Origin: an uncultured Bacteroidales bacterium
GTDB lineage: Bacteria > Bacteroidota > Bacteroidia > Bacteroidales > UBA932
DNA: 64,000 nucleotides
Reading direction: 5' to 3'
Assembly: GCA_946415475.1 (NCBI GenBank)
Contig: CAMKSQ010000001.1
Location: forward strand, 248,001 to 312,000
The notes below the pieces were generated by a model. That model did no database searches and had not been told where the DNA came from. It saw nothing but the letters and a program-made list of their open reading frames with translations. Below, piece by piece: positions 59,301 through 64,000 of the stretch. Numbering within the stretch: position 1 is the first letter of the stretch; each line of letters starts with the position of its first letter. The translations under genes and the position numbers were made by a program.

Positions 59301-59882
59301 CGCATGAAAGCCACCGGCAACCCGGCCTGGCAGGAGCGCTTCGACGAAGTGGCGCAAACGGTTCTGTATCACGTAGATTTGCTGGCCGATTCCGCGGACC
59401 AGTTCTCCACCTTCGCCAAGATGTACGACCAACAGGCGGAGCGGCTGGACCTGGATGCGCTCATTCGGCAGGAAGTGGACCTGTTCGACTCCCGGGACGA
59501 TATCAAGCTGGACTATTTCTGCCTCTCCGATGCCTTTGTGATGGCGCCGCGTCCGCAGCTCACCCGCGTGGTAGTGAACCTGCTCACCAATGCCATCCAG
59601 GCCATCGATGAAAACAAAGGAGAAAAACGGCTGGTGGTGTCCCTGCGGAATGCCGTGGAAGACGGCTTCTACGACATTGTGGTAGAGGACAACGGCCCGG
59701 GCGTGGATGCCGCCAACCAGGACAAGATTTTCACGCCGGACTTCACCACCAAGACCAGCGGCAGCGGCCTTGGACTGGCCATTTGCCGACGGATTGTGGA
59801 CCACTGCGGCGGTTCCATCTCCTACAGCAAGTCCTTCAACCTGGGCGGTGCCTGCTTCACGGTGAAATATCCCAAGGCATAG
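56385..59882 (+). CDS. NtrY-like multi-spanning sensor histidine kinase
   Basis: 1165 residues from ATG 56385 (MNKKRHILLWLGVELIAAAA). After an N-terminal helix comes a periplasmic region (about 30-205), then a block of six to eight membrane helices (about 215-440), a second external region (about 450-655), a membrane helix, another sensor loop (about 710-860) and a helix leading into a HAMP-like linker. The kinase core has H-box VAHDLKNPLTPI (His955), N-box VVVNLLTNAIQAID, G1 VVEDNGPGV and G2 TKTSGSGLGLAICRRI. NtrY-type architecture and the response regulator immediately downstream indicate a two-component pair. The sensed signal is unknown; the very large sensor half suggests an envelope cue. 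Confidence 0.93.
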   Translation: MNKKRHILLWLGVELIAAAAIVFAASFFAGGRSNVKSAAEEMGAKVEKRIRILDSFIDKGLHADLNAWMALDGLPEDMVVYRYVEDTLQSWANQFPIRSDDIRPQTLVNRLGDNRANFSSPLKDATEELQYVNHGPKWYLEKKVQGDGCAIIAGLEIVNELQAGSLNGVNRHFGADQHYTIRPLSEGTGVSVIVDGTPLFKLTAETLTESGQRHSTLLWIALGLLIVGLVILLDAHPTPGMLVLTVLLQAGAITGMYLYGRGLSASTQFFSPLLYADGPLFYSLGAVILINLAITLLVMDLYLVRWTLLKALREKHRPALEVLLATVLVVLAAAVCVYIHLTFRSLTINSSITLELYKVGLLSGYTAIVYLSFLALSIAIPLLLQMLSPLLRSLTGLRYDMFSGGGRVCYALVVGIYFVVASSWLGFQKEQRRIDVWANRLAMDRDIALEIQLRSVENAIASDPMIGALSVIESSAGIIRGRLVSAYMGRISQDYDITVLLPDDVSATALFQDRIRSGVRLGENSHFFYSTIGSGRTSYTGLFTYYVQDKGAHSVLVTVESKHNREDRGYLSLLGISDPGRVSLPPVYSWAKYADGRLVQYKGLYPYPTVYSDRLKELTDRHITHVDLEGWCHFMHNVSEGEVIVLSRPRTEWLYYVVEGFLFAILAFLLLSLLTWRSRGSGERRYYQTRISLVMYISLLITLVAMAGFSVWFVYKRNYADMESIMTARINSLQSMLQERLRQVEDPEEVRTTAVLAAVEGVGNNLKCDISLFDLSGRVIMSTTPEVYDRMILGHRLDDDAYMEIMYDHKRFYMHRERAGRRSYYALYAPVMNSDGRMIVIVSSPFTDITHDLETEAVLHIATVITIFLLLLLISRFITFEVVSRMFRPIAELRRKMTVTDVDHLEPLEYQQDDEITPLVQAYNRMVRDLGESSRRLAQVERDKAWTDMARRVAHDLKNPLTPIKLQLQMLIRMKATGNPAWQERFDEVAQTVLYHVDLLADSADQFSTFAKMYDQQAERLDLDALIRQEVDLFDSRDDIKLDYFCLSDAFVMAPRPQLTRVVVNLLTNAIQAIDENKGEKRLVVSLRNAVEDGFYDIVVEDNGPGVDAANQDKIFTPDFTTKTSGSGLGLAICRRIVDHCGGSISYSKSFNLGGACFTVKYPKA

Positions 59883-59897
59883 TTTGAAAAAATTCGG

Positions 59898-59905
59898 TAT
59901 ATTTG
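59898..59905 (+). promoter_or_regulatory. Internal -7 box before the response-regulator gene
   Basis: TATATTTG matches TAnnTTTG 18 bp before the regulator ATG, in the 41-bp gap behind the kinase gene. The upstream TTTG (59883-59886) is too close for normal spacing, so this is a tentative call. Confidence 0.4.
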
Positions 59906-59923
59906 TAGAAAGATACTTAGACG

Positions 59924-61072
59924 ATGAAAGTTCTGATTGTAGACGACGAAAGAGCTATCCGCTATTCGCTGAAAGAAATCCTGGAAATGGAAAACTACCA
60001 GGTAGATGCGGCGGAAAACGGAAAAGAGGGCCTGGAGAAGGCAGAGAAAGAAAAATACGACGCCATTTTCTGCGACATCAAGATGCCGGAAATGGACGGA
60101 ACGGAGATGCTGGTCAAACTCATCGAGGACGGCGTAGAAACGCCTGTAATCATGATTTCCGGTCATGCCGATATTTCCACGGCGGTGGACTGCATCAAGA
60201 AAGGGGCCTTCGATTTCATCGAGAAGCCGCTGGATCTGAACCGCATCCTGATCACGCTTAAAAACGCTACCGACAAAGCCAACCTGGTCACCCAGACCAA
60301 AATCCTGAAAAAGAAGATTTACGGCCGCGAGATGATCGGCGCTTCGGCCCCGATCGAGCATCTGCGGGAGATGATCGGCAAGGTAGCCCCTACCCAGGCC
60401 GGCGTGCTCATCACCGGCCCCAACGGTTCCGGTAAGGAGTTGGTTGCCCAAAGCATTTACCAGCTCAGCGAGCGCTCTATGATGCCTTTTGTGGAAGTGA
60501 ACTGCGCCGCCATCCCGCCGGAACTCATCGACAGTGAACTGTTCGGACACAAGAAGGGCTCCTTTACATCGGCCATCAAAGACCATAAGGGTAAATTCGA
60601 GCAGGCGGACGGCGGTACCATTTTCCTGGACGAGATTGGCGATATGTCCCTGCCGGCCCAGGCTAAAGTGCTGCGCGTGCTGCAGGAGCGTAAACTTACC
60701 CCGGTGGGCGGCGACAAAGAGATTACGGTGGACGTACGCGTGATTGCCGCCACCAACAAAAACCTGCAGGAGGAGATCCAGAAGGGCAATTTCCGCGAGG
60801 ACCTGTACCATCGGCTCAGTGTCATCGTCCTTAAAGTGCCGGCCCTGGACCAGCGCAAAGAGGATATTCCTCTCCTGATCAGCCACTTCTCCGAGCGCAT
60901 CTGCGCCGAGAGCGGCAAACCCGTGCGGGAGTTTTCGCCGGAAGCCGTGAAAATGCTCACCGAGCGCTCCTGGCCCGGCAACATCCGTGAACTGCGCAAC
61001 GTGGTGGAACGCCTCCTTATCCTGGGCGGTTCGCCGGTCACTGCGCAAGACGTAAACGACTATGTAATATGA
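59924..61072 (+). CDS. NtrX-like response regulator with AAA+ domain, no DNA-binding domain
   Basis: 382 residues. Receiver domain (1-118) with phospho-acceptor Asp51 in IFCDIKMPEMDG and Lys101. AAA+ sigma-54-activator domain (about 138-365): Walker A GPNGSGKE (165-172), FVEVNCAAIPPELIDSELFGH, loop GSFTSA (212-217) in place of the sigma-54-contacting GAFTGA, Walker B GGTIFLDEIGDM, sensor II and arginine-finger region FREDLYHRL, SWPGNIRELRNVVERL. The protein ends soon after (DVNDYVI), without the C-terminal Fis-type helix-turn-helix. It is probably phosphorylated by the upstream NtrY-like kinase. Its stop overlaps the cmk start as ATGA. Confidence 0.92.
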   Translation: MKVLIVDDERAIRYSLKEILEMENYQVDAAENGKEGLEKAEKEKYDAIFCDIKMPEMDGTEMLVKLIEDGVETPVIMISGHADISTAVDCIKKGAFDFIEKPLDLNRILITLKNATDKANLVTQTKILKKKIYGREMIGASAPIEHLREMIGKVAPTQAGVLITGPNGSGKELVAQSIYQLSERSMMPFVEVNCAAIPPELIDSELFGHKKGSFTSAIKDHKGKFEQADGGTIFLDEIGDMSLPAQAKVLRVLQERKLTPVGGDKEITVDVRVIAATNKNLQEEIQKGNFREDLYHRLSVIVLKVPALDQRKEDIPLLISHFSERICAESGKPVREFSPEAVKMLTERSWPGNIRELRNVVERLLILGGSPVTAQDVNDYVI

Positions 61073-61785
61073 GTATACCCGATATCATCATTGCCGTAGA
61101 CGGCTATTCATCGACAGGCAAAAGTACCTTTGCCAAAATGGTGGCGAAGGAGTTCGCGTTCCTTTATCTGGACAGCGGTGCCATGTACCGCGGGGTAGCC
61201 CTTTGCGCCTTGGAGGCGGGGCTTGCCCATGAGGATGCCAGCTTTGACGAGCCGGCCCTGAAGGCGCTGTTGCCGTCACTGGACCTGCATTTCCGCCGGA
61301 CAGAGGATGTGACTAAACTCTATCTTGGAGACCGCTGCATCGAGTCGGAAATCCGTACGCTGGGCGTTTCCAAATTCGCCAGTCCCGTGAGCGCCCTGCC
61401 GTTTGTGCGCAACTTCGTGGACGACAAACTCCATGCGTTTGCCGCCGGCGGACGTGTCATCATGGATGGACGGGATATCGGCACTACCGTTTTCCCCAAC
61501 GCCCAGGTGAAGATTTTCATGACGGCTGAGCCTGCCGAGCGGGCGCGTCGGCGCTATGAAGAGTTGCTTGCCAAGGGAGAAAACGTGACGTTGGAGGCGG
61601 TTCGGACCGATTTGGAGGAACGCGATTACCGAGATACACACCGGGCAACGTCTCCTCTTCGCCAGGCCGAGGATGCCTTTGTGCTGGACAATACGCACAT
61701 GACCTTGCATGAAGAACTGGTGTGGGTGCTGGGCCTCCTGCAAGGGAAATTCAGCCTGCTGGAAAGCCCCGGACTGTCATGGTAA
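61069..61785 (+). CDS. cmk: Cytidylate kinase
   Basis: 238 residues. P-loop NMP kinase: IIIAVDGYSSTGKSTFAKMVAKEF near the N-terminus, then YLDSGAMYRGVAL, VSALPFVRNFVD, GRVIMDGRDIGTTVFPNAQVKIFMTA and ARRRYEELLAKGE, with RDYRDTHRATSPLRQAEDAFVLDNTHM (split across 61624-61703) at the C-terminus. These are diagnostic for CMP/dCMP kinase, which makes CDP for nucleotide and lipid synthesis. It is translationally coupled at both ends: ATGA with the response regulator, and a 7-bp overlap with ispH. Confidence 0.96.
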   Translation: MSIPDIIIAVDGYSSTGKSTFAKMVAKEFAFLYLDSGAMYRGVALCALEAGLAHEDASFDEPALKALLPSLDLHFRRTEDVTKLYLGDRCIESEIRTLGVSKFASPVSALPFVRNFVDDKLHAFAAGGRVIMDGRDIGTTVFPNAQVKIFMTAEPAERARRRYEELLAKGENVTLEAVRTDLEERDYRDTHRATSPLRQAEDAFVLDNTHMTLHEELVWVLGLLQGKFSLLESPGLSW

Positions 61786-62648
61786 GCGTAGAGATAGACC
61801 CCGGTTCCGGCTTCTGCGGAGGGGTTATCCGGGCCATTACCCGGGCGGAGGAATACCTGAATTCCCATTCGCACATGTATTCGTTGGGCGATATCGTCCA
61901 TAACGAAGCGGAACTTTCCCGCCTGAAACAATGCGGGCTCATTACCGTGAACAACCTGTCCGAGGTCCCGGAAGGGGGCACGGTGCTCATTCGGGCGCAT
62001 GGAGAGCCGCCCGGAACATACCAGGAGGCGGCCAAGCGCCAACTGGAGTTGATCGACTGTTCCTGCCCGGTGGTGTTACAGTTGCAAAAGCACATCCGCG
62101 AGGCTTATGCCTCCCTGCATGCAGAAGGGGTTCATGGTCAGGTCATTATCTTTGGCCGGGTAGGTCATGCGGAAGTACTGGGCCTGGTCGGGCAAGTAGA
62201 CGGGGATGCCCTGGTGGTGGAAAACGAGGAGATGCTCCTTCAGGCACTCCCCCACTTGGATTTTTCCCAGCCCATGGCCATTTTCTCCCAAACCACCAAG
62301 AGTCCTTCGGAGTATGCGGCTATCTGTCAGTTGCTGCGGGACCGGGGGGCGAAACTCGTGGTACACGACACCATTTGTGCCCAAGTGGCCAATCGACACG
62401 AAAGGCTGATGGCTTTTGCCAGCGAGCACGACGTTATTCTATTTGTGAGCGGACGGTCCTCGTCCAATGGGAAAGTGCTCAGCGACTTGTGCCACAGCGT
62501 GAATCCCCGCACCTATGTGATTGGCGGTACGGAAGAAATAAACCCGGCCTGGATACGAAACCAGGACCGGGTTGGAATCTGTGGCGCTACCTCTACGCCT
62601 AAATGGCTGTTGGAAGAGGTGGCAAATGCTATTTTGCGTCTTCCTTAA
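61779..62648 (+). CDS. ispH: 4-hydroxy-3-methylbut-2-enyl diphosphate reductase
   Basis: 289 residues from ATG 61779 (MVSVEIDPGSGFCGGVIRAI). The three cluster-binding Cys are Cys13 in GFCGGV, Cys96 in DCSCPVV and Cys268 in GICGATSTPKWLLEEV. Further signatures are YSLGDIVHNEAEL, VLIRAHGEPP, IIFGRVGHAEVLGL, FSQTTKSP and FVSGRSSSNGKVLSDLC. It performs the last step of the MEP isoprenoid pathway, producing IPP and DMAPP. Its last 20 bp overlap the 3' end of the convergent lipoprotein gene. Confidence 0.96.
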   Translation: MVSVEIDPGSGFCGGVIRAITRAEEYLNSHSHMYSLGDIVHNEAELSRLKQCGLITVNNLSEVPEGGTVLIRAHGEPPGTYQEAAKRQLELIDCSCPVVLQLQKHIREAYASLHAEGVHGQVIIFGRVGHAEVLGLVGQVDGDALVVENEEMLLQALPHLDFSQPMAIFSQTTKSPSEYAAICQLLRDRGAKLVVHDTICAQVANRHERLMAFASEHDVILFVSGRSSSNGKVLSDLCHSVNPRTYVIGGTEEINPAWIRNQDRVGICGATSTPKWLLEEVANAILRLP

Positions 62649-63033
62649 CGAAGGTGTAGGTATCCAGGACAACATTGTCCTCGCCGCTGCCATAGGTGTA
62701 GTACAGCGTTACCTTTTGACCCTTAAGGGCAAGTGCGCCGGCAAAGCCGATTTTGTCACGATTTTCGTCGATGTACTTGCAACGGGCCTGGAAAACTTGT
62801 TTTGCCTTCTTGTTGTTGGCGTTCTTTTCACCGTTGAGCTTCCAGTAGTGGTTAGACACCTTGGTGAAACCGGCTTCCTGGAAACCAACGTCCACCTGGC
62901 TGGTGAGAAGGTCCATGTTGTCGAAGAAGCTAACCTCTACGTGATACAGGACATCTCCCGATTCCTTGGTGCAGGAGCTGAAGCAGAGGGCCGACAGGAC
63001 GGCCACGATGGCGATAGCAAAAAACTTTTTCAT
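62629..63033 (-). CDS. Small lipoprotein, function unknown
   Basis: 134 residues. Lipobox CFSSC gives Cys21. The mature part is short and alpha+beta (YHVEVSFFDNMDLLTSQVDVGFQEAGF, YWKLNGEKNANNKKAKQVFQARCKYIDENRDKIGFA, then a terminal VTLYYTYGSGEDNVVLDTYTF hairpin). I do not recognise a family. It lies 34 bp downstream of efp on the same strand and could be cotranscribed with it, or be independent. Confidence 0.8.
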   Translation of the reverse strand: MKKFFAIAIVAVLSALCFSSCTKESGDVLYHVEVSFFDNMDLLTSQVDVGFQEAGFTKVSNHYWKLNGEKNANNKKAKQVFQARCKYIDENRDKIGFAGALALKGQKVTLYYTYGSGEDNVVLDTYTFVKEDAK

Positions 63034-63067
63034 GATGGTTTATTGTTTGGGGATTTAAAGGATTGCC

Positions 63068-63637
63068 TTATTTCACGCGCTGGCCGTAGGAACGGTCGGT
63101 GGTGTTCACGGTGATAATTTCACCAGTCTCGATGAAGAGCGGAACCATGATTTTGGCACCGGTCTCCAGGGTGACTTCCTTGAGGGCGCTGGTGGAAGCG
63201 GTGTTGCCCTTGACGGCGGGCTCACTGTAGGTAACCTCCAGGGTTACATAGGTGGGAAGCTCGCAGGTGAGGCAGCGCTCTTCCGGCTCCGTCATGAACA
63301 TCATTTCCACGTGCTGGCCTTCTTTCATGAGGTCGGAGTTGTCCACGACATCGTGAGGGAGGGTGATTTGCTCGTAGGTTTCCTCGTGCATGAAGTTGAA
63401 CGCTTCACCATCGTCATAGAGGAACTGGTAAGGACGACGCTCCACGGAGATAGTGTCCAGTTTAACACCGGCAGTGAAGGTGTTCTCCAGAATACGGCCG
63501 TTTTCCAGGTTACGGAGTTTGGTTTTTACAAAGGCGGGGCCTTTACCGGGTTTCACATGCTGGAAGTACACAACAGCGCAAGGTTTGCCGTTGAACATGA
63601 TGTACATTCCGTTCTTCAGATCAGCAGTTGTTGCCAT
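63068..63637 (-). CDS. efp: Elongation factor P
   Basis: 189 residues. KOW-like N-terminal domain with the modification loop KPGKGPAF (Lys32 at the tip), then two OB domains: LDTISVERRPYQFLYDDGEAFNFMHEETYEQ, VEMMFMTEPE, and the C-terminal signature GNTASTSALKEVTLETGAKIMVPLFIETGEIITVNTTDRSY (read across 63092-63215). It rescues ribosomes stalled at polyproline. A Lys at the loop tip leaves the modification type open; no epmA/epmB/earP gene lies in the window. Confidence 0.97.
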   Translation of the reverse strand: MATTADLKNGMYIMFNGKPCAVVYFQHVKPGKGPAFVKTKLRNLENGRILENTFTAGVKLDTISVERRPYQFLYDDGEAFNFMHEETYEQITLPHDVVDNSDLMKEGQHVEMMFMTEPEERCLTCELPTYVTLEVTYSEPAVKGNTASTSALKEVTLETGAKIMVPLFIETGEIITVNTTDRSYGQRVK

Positions 63638-63679
63638 AAAATTGGTATTTAATTTTAACTTAAAATTCTAAAAAGCCCA

Positions 63680-63711
63680 CAAAATTAACGATTTGTCCCT
63701 TTTTCTGCAAA
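63680..63711 (-). promoter_or_regulatory. efp promoter
   Basis: Minus strand: TTTG (63708-63711), 20 bp, TAATTTTG (63680-63687), a full consensus match, with a leader of about 35 nt to the efp ATG. Confidence 0.7.
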
Positions 63712-63742
63712 TTTTCTTTAGCAAAATGGGGAGGAAAAAGGG

Positions 63743-63773
63743 TTGTACAGTTCCGAGAGATTGATTAACTTTG
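63743..63773 (+). promoter_or_regulatory. Promoter of the AsmA-like gene, close to start codon
   Basis: TTG (63743-63745), 20 bp, TAACTTTG (63766-63773). The -7 box ends 5 nt before the ATG (63779), again predicting a leaderless message. Confidence 0.6.
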
Positions 63774-63778
63774 TGAGG

Positions 63779-64000
63779 ATGAAAACAGGAAAGGTCATAC
63801 GGAACGTAGTGCTTTGGACATTGGGCATTGTGGTGGGGCTGATCCTGCTGGTCTTGGTTACGCTCCAGGTGCTATTGAGGCCCAAAGTGCTCACGGGGAT
63901 TGTGAACCGGGTAGCGTCGGAGTATGTGGAAGGCGATGTAAACTTCAGTGAGGTTAAAGCCCACGTTATCAAGAGTTTTCCTTATCTGCATCTGGAGGCC
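63779..64000 (+). CDS. AsmA/TamB-like envelope protein, 5' part only
   Basis: The first 74 codons are present and the frame is still open at the window edge. An N-terminal membrane helix (VIRNVVLWTLGIVVGLILLV) is followed by LRPKVLTGIVNRVASEYVEGDVNFSEVKAHVIKSFPYLHLEA, the usual opening of AsmA-family proteins in Bacteroidetes (hydrophobic anchor, then IVN+VASEY..G...F..V....FKSFPYL.L). These large proteins span the periplasm and move lipids or assist outer-membrane assembly. Only the N-terminus can be judged. Confidence 0.75.
   Translation, partial: MKTGKVIRNVVLWTLGIVVGLILLVLVTLQVLLRPKVLTGIVNRVASEYVEGDVNFSEVKAHVIKSFPYLHLEA

Noticed and set aside
1..64000. tRNA, rRNA or riboswitch genes
   Set aside because: No cloverleaf, rRNA segment or recognised riboswitch core was found in the intergenic regions, which are nearly all shorter than 250 bp.

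Overview
The window comes from a member of the Bacteroidales, most likely an uncultured gut or rumen lineage. The evidence is a SusC/SusD pair inside a large polysaccharide utilisation locus (PUL), BACON domains on glycoside hydrolases, many lipoproteins, the RlmH/DUF4783 gene pair, and promoters of the Bacteroidetes type (TTTG, about 20 bp, TAnnTTTG). The species cannot be named from sequence alone.

Layout. 1-1271 (-) is the 5' part of ettA, cut by the left edge. 1372-13483 (-) is a compact operon of eleven genes, read from 13483 leftwards: an FHA protein, two Ser/Thr kinases, a PP2C phosphatase, a membrane FHA/coiled-coil protein, an FHA-FHA-membrane-serine protease fusion, then five exported proteins (WG-repeat, outer-membrane barrel, lipoprotein, small-barrel repeat protein, CxxCxGxG protein). 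It looks like a trans-envelope phospho-threonine signalling system and I do not recognise it as a described one. 13712-15172 (-) is a PreA-type dehydrogenase. 15285-19382 (+) carries polA, an ECF sigma factor, rsmG and rpmH.

19434-21394 is a mobile-repeat region. A RAYT-type (HUH/Y1) transposase gene and a winged-helix-like gene are bracketed by three copies of a 107-bp dyad-symmetric element; a fourth copy lies inside the PUL operon at 30678-30784. A second, unrelated short repeat family (GTCATnnnGAGCGAAG...) is scattered through the window and has entered the reading frames of polA and a GH3 enzyme.

21400-49343 (-) plus the regulator 49442-50320 (-) and the GH36 gene 50427-52661 (+) form a large PUL. 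It holds a GH5_7 mannanase, SusC, SusD, four surface glycan-binding lipoproteins, two tiny genes, two GH26 mannanases, a GH5_4 endoglucanase, GH130_1 mannosylglucose phosphorylase, an SGNH acetylesterase, GH31, GH3, a mannobiose/cellobiose 2-epimerase and a GPH-type sugar transporter. Surface endo-enzymes would cut acetylated galactoglucomannan; SusCD would import the oligosaccharides; GH36, the esterase, GH3 and GH31 would trim them; the epimerase and GH130 would finish mannobiose through mannosyl-glucose to mannose-1-phosphate and glucose. GH5_4 with BACON, GH31 with a PA14-like insert and an SGBP-B-like protein are also hallmarks of xyloglucan loci, so the locus may serve mixed hemicellulose.

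52697-64000 is mostly housekeeping: a large MscS-family channel, DUF4783 protein, rlmH, an NtrY/NtrX-like two-component pair, cmk, ispH, a small lipoprotein, efp, and the start of an AsmA-like protein cut by the right edge.
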